64,000 nt of DNA, taken from positions 33,421,341 to 33,485,340 of the forward strand of contig NC_081844.1 of assembly GCF_963259705.1 (NCBI RefSeq), read 5' to 3'. The stretch is from Myotis daubentonii. Lineage: Eukaryota > Chordata > Mammalia > Chiroptera > Vespertilionidae. This document shows, in pieces, positions 1 to 10,702 of this stretch. The position numbers and the translations under genes are program-made. The stretch's first letter is position 1; the number at the start of each line of letters is the position of its first letter. Below the pieces are notes generated by a model. It did not search any database. It was not told the DNA's origin and saw nothing but the letters and a program-made list of their open reading frames with translations.

Positions 1-231
1 CTAATGAGCATTCCTGAGCAGTGAATTACCAGCCAGCACCTACCACAGGCACCTAGTTCCTGGGCCTGCTTCAGCTCCCGCTGTCCCAACTGCCCACAGT
101 TTTCATGCTGGTCTCTTACCCTTCATCCTCAGGGCCTGGCCGCACATGTGTTTCAGATCGAAATCCTATGAAGGCTCCTGGTGTCTGGGCCGTGGGCAAG
201 CATGGTGTCTGTTTTTCTGTCCTGTTTGCAG

Positions 232-2449
232 GTTTTGGCTATGGGCCTCCACCTCCACCGCCAGATCAGTTTGCGCCACCAGGGGTCCCCCCTCCACCTG
301 CCACTCCTGGGGCAGCACCTCTGGCCTTCCCGCCGCCTCCCTCTCAGGCTGCCCCGGATATGAGCAAGCCCCCAACAGCACAGCCAGACTTCCCCTACAG
401 TCAGTATGGTGAGTGGCCATGCCTCCCCCTGACTTCCTCCCTCACAGGCGGATTTCCCACCAGTGTTTTCTGGGTTGGGTGGTCTGAGGTGTGGGAGTTG
501 TTGGAGAGTTCACGTGACCTAGGATCAAGCAAGCGTCAAGTGGGATTTTGGTTGCTTGGGTTTTTGCCAGGGCACTAATCGTAGAAAAGCATGGATTGCA
601 CAGCAGGTGATCCCAGGCCTATGGGTTTGGAAAACAGGCTATAACTGGGCCCCTAGGAGGATGGTGCAAGGGCTGCAATTGCTGTTTGGCTGAGGACATC
701 CCCTGCAGGCCTGTCCCTTCGGTACCTCGGTTATCCGAGTGCAGAGCGCAGGCAAGTGTGTCAGCTGGGTGGTCTTGCTCTGGTCTGGGGCAGGTACTGG
801 CTTTGGCGTTGGCTTTGTGCTTCACTTGAGGGGCTAGTCGTGGAGTAGGTGCTTCTGAATCGGGTCTGCAAGGTGACAGCTGAGTGGGGGAACTCCTGTG
901 AGGACAGGGTGTGGCCTTGGGTATCTCCCCACACCGGGGTCAGTCCCCTGCCTGCCGTGAGGGACCAGCGCCTTCAGGTCTCCTGTGAGAGTTTCAGCCC
1001 CTGGTTTTCCATGTTATGGTGTGAACTGTGTGTCACCCAAGACCACAATATCTGCAAGTCGGTACACTCTTACCCTCTAATGCAGTCCCGCCAGCTGACC
1101 AGATGCCCCCCAGCACCCCTGCATTGTACACTCTTGTTCCCTTTGGGGCCTTGCAGGGCTGTGGTCACTGAGTACATGGGTTCTCGACCCTGCCTGGAAC
1201 AGGACGTGTTGGCGACAGACATGTGAGCGGCCCTGGGTGGGGGTGTACATGATCTCGAGTGTGTCCCCTCCCTACCACCCTGGGGTAGTCACCCTGGTCT
1301 CGTCTCTCGCCAGGCCTGGGTACCTATTCTCAAGACCCGGCGGGCTTCGGGCCCATACTTTGTTTACACTCTTATGGTCAGGCTGAGCAGTGATATGGCC
1401 TAGGTAGGTGGCGCCTCCTCATGCACGGTCCTCACCTGCCTGCACCCGGGCACCGGACGTTGCCTCCTCTGCTGTCCCGGGCGGGGTGGAACCACACTGC
1501 CCTCTGGGACACGGCCCAGGAGCTCTGCCTCCGAGTGTGCCCCCAATTGGGAATCCGGGGGCCCTGGGATGGCCTTCATCCAAAGTGTGTGGTCCGGGTG
1601 GGCAGGGAGCGAGGACAGTGCTGCCCCTCATTCCAGAAGTGTCTTCATACCCACCCAGGCCAGTAGTGCAGGGTCAGGGTCCTTCTTAGAGAGGGACCTG
1701 CCCCACTCAGATGGGCTCTGCAGGTGCAGCCAACTAGAGTCATTGAAGCCTGATGGTCCGCATGTAGTCCCTGCCCACTCCCATGTATGGAAGCCTCCAG
1801 GTTGGGTCAACTCTGGAGGGAGGACCGTCTGGGGCCTGAGGTGCATCTGGAGGGAGGCTAGGGCAGATTAGATGTTTCCTTAAATCCTGAAAGTCATGCC
1901 TGAGCTCACCCTGCATTGTACTCGAAAACAGACTTTCTAGGAACCCAAGGTCCGCCGAGCTGGGCCAGGTGATTGATTCGTGTCTCCAAGCCCAAGGGTC
2001 TCTCCTGACCCTCAGCTCTGCCACCAGGGCTCCTGCCCTAAGTCTTTGGGGACAAGTGAGGGTTGGTCAGAATCAGACAGGACAGACCATGGGTCCACAA
2101 GGTCTCATAGACTCTTTTATTTCTGTGCGGAGACAGGGTCCTGCTAGGGTTTGAGGGTGGGCTTTTTCTGGAGACACGTGCTCCTGGGGGCCCAGTGATG
2201 TCAGGTGGGAGCGGGACCCTGGGTCCTGTTGGTGGGACCAGCTCCCCCGGCCACTCATTGCACTCTTTCCCCGCAGGTTATGGACAGGACTTGGCCGGCT
2301 TTGGGCAGGGTTTCTCAGACCCCAGCCAGCAGCCCCCCTCCTATGGGGGCCCCTCAGTGCCAGGCTCCGGGGGCCCCCCTGCTGGTGGAAGTGGCTTCGG
2401 ACGAGGTCAGAACCACAATGTTCAAGGATTCCACCCCTACCGACGCTAG
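232..2449 (+). CDS. DAZAP1: DAZ-associated protein 1, last two coding exons (partial)
   Basis: 3' end of DAZAP1, an hnRNP-like RNA-binding protein that acts in splicing and translation control and shuttles between nucleus and cytoplasm. Only the proline/glycine-rich C-terminal tail is here; the two RRMs lie to the left, outside the window. Exon A is 232-408: acceptor AG at 230-231, donor GTGAGT at 409. Exon B is 2277-2449: acceptor CCGCAG just before it, stop TAG at 2447-2449. Both exons share one phase with a Gly codon split at each junction. The translation runs through GFGYGPPPPPPDQF, later SDPSQQPPSYGG, and ends NVQGFHPYRR, which matches my memory of the human C-terminus almost residue for residue. 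About 115 residues are encoded. The intervening 1.9 kb is intron without other recognisable genes. RPS15 follows on the same strand, as in human. Confidence is high; exact start of the transcript cannot be seen. Confidence 0.95.
409..2276 (+). other. DAZAP1: DAZAP1 terminal intron
   Basis: Intron between the two DAZAP1 exons, with GTGAGT donor and CCGCAG acceptor. It is GC-rich unique sequence. I see no SINE, no second exon with good splice sites, and no RNA gene. Open frames inside it are not supported. Confidence 0.85.
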
Positions 2450-3228
2450 CTAGCTGGTGCCACGCAGGCGGCTAGATGGCTGAGACCCAGGATTCGAAAC
2501 TTGTGAACTCGTGACAATCACAAACTTGGCAGAAAAATCGCGATTCAACCTTGGGGGGAGGGGCAGACGTGAGGCTTTTGGAGGCGGCTGTGGGTGTCTG
2601 AACTGAAGTTTTTAAATATATTTCTTTCTCTAACCCATCAGCACAATAAAAAAAAAGTCACTGGTTCAACAACAGGGTTTTAAAAAGTCTTCAGCTTTAA
2701 TTCAAAACTTCAGGTTTCTTTTTCTTCCTTTTTTTTTTTTTTTTTGAAATTATTTTCCTGAGCCTTTTGTTTTACCGTAGATTGTAAACTTTTATGTTAA
2801 AGAAAAAAATATACATTTACAAATTGTGAGATTTTTAAGAGAAATTTTCTACAATGTATACTGGCTTATTTTTTAATTTAAAACAGGGTTTCTGTCGGCA
2901 CTGGTGGAAGTGAGGGGCATTTTTGGTCCCCGTACTCCTGGCTTTGAGGGTTGGGACTCGTTGGTCCAGAAACTCTGGAGCTTAAAAAAGCAGTCTACTG
3001 AGTGTGTTTCGTTTTTGTTTATTCCTTGCTTTTGTCGATTGATCTGCCTGGCGGTGTCTGCAAGTGCACCGTGGGGGCTGCACCCGCCTGGCTCAGCTGG
3101 CAACCACCCCGCGTCCAACTGCATCAAGGACCAGGAGGTCTTGTCAGCCTACTTCCTGCGCATGTGGCTTCAGGGCGTCCCCACTGACCAGTTTGACCCT
3201 GGTTTGAATAAAGAGAAGTGCGTTTGGA
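2450..3228 (+). other. DAZAP1: DAZAP1 3' untranslated region
   Basis: AT-rich sequence after the DAZAP1 stop codon. Two canonical AATAAA signals are present, at 2645-2650 (followed by an A-run) and at 3207-3212 (GAATAAAGAGAAG). The distal one is the more likely main site, because the sequence between stays repeat-free and looks UTR-like. It includes a poly-T tract at about 2730-2745. The end of the transcript is inferred to lie about 15-20 nt past 3212. Confidence 0.7.
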
Positions 3229-5900
3229 TTAGAACCCATGTTGTGTCATTTGTTCCCTCCCTGCTGGGGAAGAACCCCGCCCACAGGAGAACCCGCATCT
3301 ACCCTGGCTCCTCCGTGGTCTTGTAATGATTTGAGGCCTGCTTCAGGGCGGGGCCTGGCCCCAACCTTGGTGGGTCTAGGAGTCTTTGGGTTCTGGCAGA
3401 TGTGGGTTTTAGGATGTTTAGGCAGGGGTCCGGTGAGAGCTGCAGTGCCAGTATGAGGTTCTGGAATTCATAGCCACTCGCTGGGTGCCAAGGAAAAGGC
3501 ATACAAACAGATCTGGCTGGGGATTGGCCAGACCTCCCCAGTCCCTCTGGGAGTGATACCTGGACTGTGCCCTTGGGAAGGACACTCAGCCTTTGCACAA
3601 ATTGGGCTGTTGACATGGGTGATGTGGGCATTGGGGCATTCAGTCAGGGCCCTGGGATGAAGCATGCTGGCTGGGACACTTATTAGGGCCCAAGAGGCAG
3701 GGCTGGGCCAGGGAGTAGGGCAGCTTGCTCCCAGCCCTTGGGCCAAGTCCACATGGATCCTAGAGATGAGTGGGAGAGTGGGTAGGAGGCTAAGGGGAGC
3801 TGAGAGCCCTGGGGCCAGGAAGTTGGAATGGGATCTGACATCCCACAAGGGCTACCCCCTCCTATTGGACACATATAGGCCTGGCCTGCAAAGTCCTTCC
3901 AGCCTCCGATGTTTTGGATTACATTTTCTTGACTGTCCCTCATCCCAGATGCCCAGTACTTTGACATTCAATGAAGCTCCTATTTGCAACCCTGAGAAGG
4001 GAGGTGAGTCAGAGCTTACAGGCTGGACTCCCTTTTCTGAGGCTGGTCTGGCCTCTTGGAGAGGTGGGGACAGGTCCTGGGTCGCAGGAGTCTGGCCCCT
4101 GGGAAAGAGCTGTGACCATTTGTTCTGGGTGTGTGGCTCTCCTGTAGCCACTGACCCATCACCACAAACTGGCTTAAAACAACAATGTTTATTCTTTCAC
4201 AGTTCTAGAGATCAGGAGTCTGACATGGTCTCAAGGTATGTCATTGGGGGCCATTATTTTGTCATTCTAAAGATCACAGTCAAGATTTTAAAATATAAAA
4301 AACAGAGTCATCCAAAATGGTTTGATGCCTCCAATGTGCCAGGCTTGAGATAAACTAATTAACGGAACAGCCGTAACCCTCCCCCACACCGTTGAGTGGC
4401 TCAGCCCAGGAACCTTCACTGTGATCTCCAAAACCCTCTGGGTGGTGGCTTTCCCTGTTCCCTCGAGCTGCTGCCACCAAGGTTTACAGAAGCAGCAGGA
4501 AGGAGCAGAATCACCATGGTCATCACAGCTAATAAGCTTTCGCTCCTTTCATTAGTGGAATTAATTGGCAAAATAAATTTTTTAATTTTAGGTCTCTGGC
4601 TAAGGGCATTGTGCAAACAGGGATTTCCAGCCAGTAGGGTGCTCTCAGGAGCCCGTGCCACACCCTAAAGAACACATCCTGAGTCCCCAAATGATGTATT
4701 CCCTTGGGGACAGGAAGGGACACCCCTCCTTGGGGTGGAGTTTCATTGGCTCTTCTCCCAGGATTGTGGAAATGGCTGAGGAGATTCTCAGCTTCCTTGG
4801 AGACTTTCCTTTCCTCCAGGCCAGCCCAGCTCCCCACAGAGCCACTGGTATCAGCCAAGCCCTACCCAACAAGCTAGAGTGGAGGCTCTGCTTTGCTTGC
4901 GTTAGCAGCACCCAGGACATCCCAAACCCCAGGACCTTTGCACACCTGCTCCCTCTTCCAGGAAGGCACCCTCTCAGCGGGGCTGGGAGCCAATTTGCAT
5001 TTATGTTACTGATATGCTTGGGCTGTCCTCAGCCATTTCACTGTGTTTTCTGTTATGTGTCTTTTTTATCTTTTATGCCTCCTGGTGTTTTGTTTTTTCT
5101 TTTTGCAGCCAAAATACTAGAGTATTTTCTAGTGTAGCATTTTAGTCTTTTTAATGACTTTTTTCATTATATATATTTTTGGTGATTTTCTTAGAGGGTT
5201 CTCTAAGAACTTACCATATACATATGTTATTTTGTATGTGTGTGTGTGTGTGTGAGCACAAACAGCTTTATTTCATTGCAAATGATGTTACCTATGTACA
5301 CATTTTTTTTCTCTTTCAAGTTAACTGCTGAAATTGCCCTTAAAGAGACCACATTGTAAAATGTATTTAATTACTAATTTATTAAATTTTCCTGTCAATT
5401 GACACATTCTGTATAGAGCCTTTCAAGGATGTTTTGAGAGTTTATTTACAATCGCTGAAAGCAGGTGGTTCTGTAAAACAGGTAATTGTAGACTCCTTAA
5501 ACTCACAACATATATATATTTCAACATTTAAACAGAAGCCCATTTACTTCCAAAGTAATTTTCTCCCACTTTCTCATAAAAATATAAGAAAGACCACTGA
5601 GCCGTCAAGAAAGGGCCAAGGAAAAACACCTTTTGGGTGAAGTGGGCAGCGTGTTGTGTTGCTTTGCTTCAATCGGTGGTGTGACAAGGTAAAAAAAAAA
5701 ATCAACATTCATAGTTTTAAAAACTAATATTATATTGAACCCAAATCAAGGTTTCTTTACAAATGATGTATTTTTCCAAAAAGTTTAAAAGACATCACAG
5801 AATAATCTGATGTGAAAGTAAATACTCTTACCACAGCAGAGTAATTTAAGAAATACTGTGCAGTATGTTAACACCATGTTTATGTAGTACATTGTTGTAT
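3229..5900. other. Intergenic spacer, no gene seen
   Basis: Spacer between DAZAP1 and the ALYREF pseudogene. It holds mostly unique or very old sequence, one short MaLR-like stretch (4140-4235) and a GT dinucleotide run near 5237-5255. The part after about 5000 is AT-rich. No supported coding exon or RNA gene was found. Confidence 0.6.
4140..4235 (+). repeat. Old MaLR (MLT1-like) LTR fragment
   Basis: Contains the phrase CACAAACTGGCTTAAAACAAC followed by TTTATTCTTTCACAGTTCT, which I recognise as the common 5' part of mammalian MLT1-type MaLR LTRs. Only a short, diverged piece is visible. The family assignment is from memory and tentative. Confidence 0.4.
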
Positions 5901-6149
5901 ATGTGTGTGTTTTTCTACACACGTTTCTGTTTATTATGGCAAAGGTGAAAACGCCACCTCCACAACGGCAACCAGTAAAATTTATCCCGAAAATAACTGG
6001 GTACAAAACAGGTCTGTTTCAGGAAAAAAAAGGAAAAGAAAAATCTTTATACGAGTTTTGAATCCTATTTCAAAACAGAAGAAACAACTCCATCATTGGC
6101 CACAGGGCCAGACCGAGACAACGCCTAGGCCTCCTAGCCCCACGCACCG

Positions 6150-6755
6150 AGCCGCCGGTGCTGTACCTCGTGTCCATCCTCGCGTGGTAAGCGTCCAGCT
6201 GGGCGTCCGACTCCTCCGCGGAGATCTGCTCTCAGCTCCGGCGGTGCCCCTGCCTCCGCCCCGGCTGCCTCCCGGGCTCCTCTCCGAGCGCCGCCGCCGA
6301 AGCCTCCAGGTCCTCGGTTTCTAGTCGCCCCGCTGCGTTGGCACTGCGCTGCGTGCTGGGATGTGACGGGCTGGACGCTCACGGGGCGGCCATCCAAAGG
6401 GCCGTGGTACTGTTTCACAGCTTTCAGGGCGTCCGCCCGCCTTCTTCAGAGTCCGAAATCCAGGTGGGACACCCGCAGTTTCCCACCCGTCTCCGCGCCG
6501 GCGCCACCGCCAAAGCCGCTGTCGAAAAGGTCCTGTTGCCACTTGTCGGGAAGTTGTTTCAGCCGGTTGTAGGGCGCCGGCTGGTTCCTGCCTCCGCCAG
6601 TTCGCCCGGTTCCGGATGGACCTGCGACCCAGCTCACGGTGCAGCGCCTGCACTTCGCCACCGCGGCCTCCCTGGGAGCCGGCCCCGCCGCAGCCACTGG
6701 CTCCGGTTCAGCTTAATGATGTTGTCCAGAGACATGTCCATTTTGTCGTCCAAGG
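6150..6755 (-). pseudogene. ALYREF: ALYREF (THOC4) processed pseudogene
   Basis: Intronless, broken copy of ALYREF, the mRNA-export adaptor of the TREX complex. On the minus strand it begins near 6750 with [18 protein letters not shown]. It continues with [17 protein letters not shown] and [18 protein letters not shown] in one frame, then [21 protein letters not shown] and [10 protein letters not shown] in another. It ends near 6168 with [18 protein letters not shown]. The normal gene is split by introns, so an uninterrupted copy points to retroposition. Frameshifts, an in-frame stop after LDFGL, loss of the central RRM part (the segment after LKKA is missing) and loss of the terminal stop show that it cannot make ALYREF. 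The 3'UTR may continue to about 5930, where AATAAA is found on the minus strand. A Ves SINE lies directly upstream of its 5' end. Confidence 0.88.
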
Positions 6756-6782
6756 CAGGCGCGGAGTTCACCGTGTTTTTGT

Positions 6783-6964
6783 TTTTTAAAATATATTTTT
6801 ATTGATTTCTGAGAGGAAGGTGGGGGAAAGAGAAACATCAACGATGAGAATCATTGATTGGCTGCCTCCTGCGAGCCCCACACTGGGGATTAAGCCTGCT
6901 CAGGAATCTAACCGCGACCTGGTTCAGAGGTCAGTGCTCAACCACTGAACCACGCTGGCTGGGC
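6783..6964 (-). mobile_element. Ves-type SINE, older variant
   Basis: Minus-strand tRNA-derived SINE. The T-rich end (TTTTTAAAATATA) is followed by TTTATTGATTTC, GAGAGGAAGG, GGCTGCCTCCTGC, and the tRNA-like head complement ending ACTGAACCACGCTGGCTGGGC. It is inserted just upstream of the ALYREF pseudogene start. Confidence 0.8.
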
Positions 6965-7135
6965 TGGTTGCTTTTGAATTGTAGCAAAATGCATATAAAA
7001 CTCGCCATTTTTAATCATTTTTCAGTGCACAACTCAGTGGCATTAAGTACCTTCACATTGTTGTGCATCCATTCCCACCATCTCCAGGACTTTCTCATTT
7101 TTCCAAAACTGAAACTCTGTCCACCTTAAGCACTA
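6965..7135 (-). mobile_element. L1 3'-end fragment, antisense
   Basis: AT-rich stretch with the phrases AAAATGCATATAAAACTC, GTGCACAACTCAGTGGCATTAA and GTTGTGCATCCATTCCCACC. These are typical of the antisense 3' end of old mammalian L1M elements. Only a truncated 3' piece is present. Confidence 0.6.
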
Positions 7136-7142
7136 ACTCCTT

Positions 7143-7361
7143 GTCCTGGCTGGTGTGGCTTAGTTAGTTGGAGCATTGTCCTGTGCACCAAAGGGTCAAG
7201 GGTTTGATTCCCGGTCAGGGCACTGTGGGTTCAAGGTCGGGGAGCATACGGGAGGCCGCTGATAAATGTTTCACACATCAATACTTTTTTCTGTCTCTCC
7301 CTCTCTAAAACCAATGAAAAGCATATCCTCGGATGAGGATTAAAAAAACAAAACAAAACAC
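7143..7361 (+). mobile_element. Ves-type SINE
   Basis: Plus-strand copy: CCTGGCTGGTGTGGCTTAG head, box-B-like GGTTTGATTCCCGGTCAGGGC, body, CTCTAAAACCAATGAAAAG and an A-rich tail of AAAAC repeats. This is a diverged tRNA-derived SINE, not a functional tRNA. Confidence 0.8.
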
Positions 7362-7426
7362 TAATTCTTCCCCACCCTCCCCCAGCCCTGGCTCCCACCA
7401 TTCTGCTTTTTCTTTTTCTTTCTTCT

Positions 7427-7683
7427 TTTTTTTTTTTTTTTTTTTTTTTTGTTGTTAATCTTAACCCAAGGATATTTTTCCATTGATTTTAGAGAGAGTG
7501 GAAAGGAGAGGGAAAGACTGAGAGAAACATTGATGTGAGAGAGAAACATTGGTTGCCTCCTGCATACACCCGGACCAGAGCCCAGGGACCTGCAACCAAG
7601 GTCTATGCCCTTGACCAGAATCAAACCAGGGACCCTTCAGTCCGCAGGCCGACTCTATCCACTGAGCAAAGCCAGCCAGGGTT
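7427..7683 (-). mobile_element. Ves-type SINE with long poly-T (minus strand)
   Basis: T-run at about 7427-7451, then GTTAATCTTAACCCAAGGATATTTTTCCATTGATTTTAG in parts. The body has GGTTGCCTCCTGCATACACC, and the copy ends CACTGAGCAAAGCCAGCCAGGG. A T-rich near-repeat (TGCTTTTTCTTTTTCTTTC and its right-hand counterpart) flanks it and could be the target-site duplication. Confidence 0.8.
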
Positions 7684-7831
7684 GCTTTCTTTTTCTTCCC
7701 TTCAGTTTTTGTTTTTTTAATTTCAAGAAAAACAATCTTAAATATAATGTTACATGCAATAAACACCAATTCAAGAAAAATGATCTTACATATAATAATT
7801 TTACCTACAATAAACATTAATATTTCAAGAC

Positions 7832-8063
7832 TAGCCCTAACTGGTTTGGCTCAGTGGATAGGGTGTCAGCCTGCGGACTGAAGGGTCCCAGGTTTGATTC
7901 CAGGCAAGGGCATGAACCTTGGTTTCCGGCACATCCCCAGTAGAGGGTGTTCAGGAGGCAGCTGATTGATGTTTCTCTCTCATTGATATTTCTAACTCTC
8001 TATCCCTCTCCCATCCTCTCTGTAAAAAATCAATAAAATATATTTTAAAAATAAATAAATAAA
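7832..8063 (+). mobile_element. Ves SINE
   Basis: Plus-strand copy: GCCCTAACTGGTTTGGCTCAGTGG head, TTGATTCCAGGCAAGGGCATG box-B region, GGAGGCAGCTGATTGATG body, CTGTAAAAAATCAATAAAA and an AAATAAAT tail. Confidence 0.88.
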
Positions 8064-8486
8064 AGGATTTTAAGTATAATATTACCAAAACTGTACTAAC
8101 ATAGTATAATATCACAAAAGTTGTAGAAAATATTAAAAATCTGCAAATAACAGGATTACTTCTATTATATTCTAGTATATATTATTTTCCCCCCTCTGGC
8201 TCTATTTTTGTTCATCAGTTTATGTTGTTCATTATATTCCACAAACGAGTGAGATCATATGATATTTATCTTTCTCCAGCTGGCTTATTTCGCTTAGCAT
8301 GATGCTTTTAAAGTCTATTTTGTTGGATATGAGTAGTATTGCTACTCCAGCTTTTTTTTTTTTTCTTTTCCATTTGCTGGGAAAATTTTTTTCATCCTGT
8401 GTGTGTCTTTTGTTTTGAGGTGGGTCTCTTGTAGACAGCATGTAGTTGAGTCATTTTTTTTGTGTTTCTTTTTTTGTTGTTGTTGT

Positions 8487-8699
8487 TTAATATATTTTAT
8501 TGATTTCTTACAGAGAGGAAGGGAGAGGGATAGAGAGTTAGAAACATTGATGAGAGAGAAACATCCATCAGCTGCCTCCTGCACACCCCCCACTGGGGAT
8601 GTGCCCGCAACCAAGGTACATGCCCTTGACCAGAATCGAACCTGGGACCCTTCAGTCTGTAGGCCGACGCTCTATCCACTGAGCCAAACCAGTCAGGGC
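8487..8699 (-). mobile_element. Ves SINE within the LINE
   Basis: Minus-strand copy: TATTTTATTGATTTCTTACAGAGAGG, GCTGCCTCCTGCACACCCC, GGGACCCTTCAGTCTG, ending GAGCCAAACCAGTCAGGGC. A T-rich imperfect direct repeat (AGTCATTTTTTTT/GGTCATGTTTTT) flanks the copy. Confidence 0.88.
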
Positions 8700-9132
8700 A
8701 TGGGTCATGTTTTTATATCCATTCAGCTACCCTACACCTTTTGATTGGAGCATTTAATCCATTTACATTTAGGGTTATTATTGAGAGTTACTTATAGCCA
8801 TTTTAATTCTGTATGAGTAGGTTTCTCTCTCTGTTTCTTCTTCCCAGCAATCCCTTTAGCATTTCTTGTAATGCTAGCTTGATGGTGATTAACTCTTTTA
8901 GCCTTTTTTTTTGTCTGGGAAGTTCTTTATTTGACCATCTATTTTGAATGATAGCCTTGCTGGATATAGTAATCTTGGTCTCAGATCCTTGCTTTCCATT
9001 ACCTTGAGTACTTCATGCCATTCCCTTCTGGCCTGTAGAGTTTCTGATGAGAAATCAGGTGTCAGCCTTATGGGAACTCCTTCGTATGTAACAGTTTTCT
9101 TTTCTCTTGCTGCCTTTAAGATTCTCTCTTTG

Positions 9133-9350
9133 CCCTAACCGGTTTGGCTCAGTGAATAGAGCATCAGCCTGCAGACTGAAAGGTCCCGGGTTCGATTCCG
9201 GTCAAGGGCATGTACCTTGGTTGTGGGTATATCCCTAGTAGGAGGTGTGCAGGAGGCAGCTGATCAATGTTTCTCTCTCATCGATGTTTCTAGCTCTCTA
9301 TCCCTTTCCCTTCCTCTCTAAAAAATCAAAGTATATTTAAAAAAAAAAAA
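9133..9350 (+). mobile_element. Ves SINE with clear target-site duplication
   Basis: Plus-strand copy, GCCCTAACCGGTTTGGCTCAG head and A-run tail. It is flanked by the direct repeat AAGATTCTCTCTTT (about 9117-9131 and 9349-9362), so the insertion site in the LINE is exact. Confidence 0.92.
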
Positions 9351-9368
9351 GATTCTCTCTTTGTCTTT

Positions 9369-9589
9369 AATTTTTTTTAAAATATATATTTTATTGACTT
9401 TTTACAGAGAGGAAGGGAGAGAGATAGTTAGAAACATCAATGAGAGAGAAACATCGATCAGCTGCATCCTGCACACCCCCTACTGGGGATGTGCCCGCAA
9501 CCAAGGTACATGCCCTTGACCGGAATCAAACCTGGGACCCCTCAATCCGCAGGCCAACGTTCTATCCACTGAGCCAAACCAGTTACGGC
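9369..9589 (-). mobile_element. Ves SINE with target-site duplication
   Basis: Minus-strand copy: TAAAATATATATTTTATTGA at the left, GAGCCAAACCAGTTACGGC at the right. Direct repeats TGTCTTTAATTTTT flank it. It sits only about 20 bp from the preceding SINE, in opposite orientation. Confidence 0.92.
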
Positions 9590-10212
9590 TGTCTTTAATT
9601 TTTGACATTTTAATTATGATGTGTCTGGGCATGGGTCTGTTTGGGTTCTTCTTGTTTGGGGTTCTCTGTGCCTTCTGAACTTGTGTGACTTTTTTCCTTT
9701 TCCAGGTTAGGGAAGTTTTCTACCATTATTTCTTCAAACACCTTCTCTATTCCTTTCTCCCTTTCTGCCTCATCTGGCACACCTACTGTTCTAATATTGT
9801 TACGTTTCACATTGTCCCACAGCTCCCTTAAGCTATCCTCCTGTTTTTTAATTGTTTTTTCTTTTTGATGCTCTAATTGAGTGATATTTTCAACTCTGTC
9901 TTCTAAGTCACAGATTCAATCCTCAGCTTCCCCTAATCTGCTGTGTATTCCTTCCAATGTGTTCTTTATTAGTGTTATGTCATTCCTTATCACAGACTGT
10001 TCTTTTTTCATAGTTACTATATCTTTTTTCATACTGTTGAGCATTTTTAACATCATTACTCTGAACTCTGTTTCAGATAAATTTCTTACCTCTGCTTAAT
10101 TTATCTCTTCTGGAGAATTCACTAGTTCTTTCATTTGGAGGTTGTTTCTTTGTTTCCTCATTTTGGTTGTCTGTTTGGGTTGGTGGCTGTGTTTTATGTA
10201 GATCCTCTATAC

Positions 10213-10280
10213 CAGCAGTTGCCAACCTTTCATACCTCACGGACCAGCAGTGGTCCTGGACCACCAGTTATCAACCGCTG
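10213..10280. mobile_element. Short hAT MITE (68 bp)
   Basis: Terminal inverted repeats: CAGCAGTTGCCAACC at the left, and TATCAACCGCTG at the right (complement CAGCGGTTGATA). A perfect 8-bp duplication CTCTATAC lies at 10205-10212 and 10281-10288, the hallmark of hAT transposition. The body has TCACGGACCAGCAGTGGTCC. No coding capacity. Confidence 0.9.
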
Positions 10281-10392
10281 CTCTATACCTCTCAATCTCT
10301 AGTGCAGGACAGTATTAAAGGCTGTTTCTGACTAATTGGATCAGGCAAAGACTCAAAGCCTCCAGAGACCGCCTCTGTCCACAGACTAACAC

Positions 10393-10702
10393 AGTGGTTC
10401 TCAACCTTTCTAATGCCGCAACCCTTTAATACAGTTCCTCATGTTGTGGTGACCCCCAACCATAAAATTATTTTTGTTGCTACTTCATAACTGTAATTTT
10501 GCTACTGTTATGAATCGTAATGTAAATATCTGATATGCAGGATGTGTTTTCATTGTTGTAAATTGAACATAGTTAAAGCATAGTGATTAATCACAAAAAC
10601 AATAGTAATTATATATGTGTTTTCCAATGGTCTTGGGCAACCCCTATGAAAAGGTCGTTGCACCCCCCAAAGGGGTCGCAACCCACAGGTTGAGAACCAC
10701 TG
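10393..10702. mobile_element. Non-autonomous hAT (SPIN/URR1-like), 310 bp
   Basis: Starts CAGTGGTTCTCAACCTTTC and ends AGGTTGAGAACCACTG, near-perfect terminal inverted repeats. The perfect 8-bp target duplication GACTAACA lies at 10385-10392 and 10703-10710. The internal text (CCTCATGTTGTGGTGACCCC, TTCATAACTGTAATTTTGC, AAAGGGGTCGCAACCC) matches my memory of the SPIN/URR1 hAT-Charlie MITEs shared by rodents, bats and some other tetrapods. It has no transposase frame. Superfamily is certain; the family name is from memory. Confidence 0.93.

Noticed and set aside
3002..3326. Open frames in the DAZAP1 3'UTR
   Set aside because: They lie between the stop codon and the distal polyadenylation signal, are poorly conserved in type, and have no splice or start support.
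9133..9230. tRNA-like head with box-B motif GGTTCGATTCC
   Set aside because: Part of a Ves SINE with A-rich tail and target duplication; there is no functional tRNA gene. The same applies to the other SINE heads.
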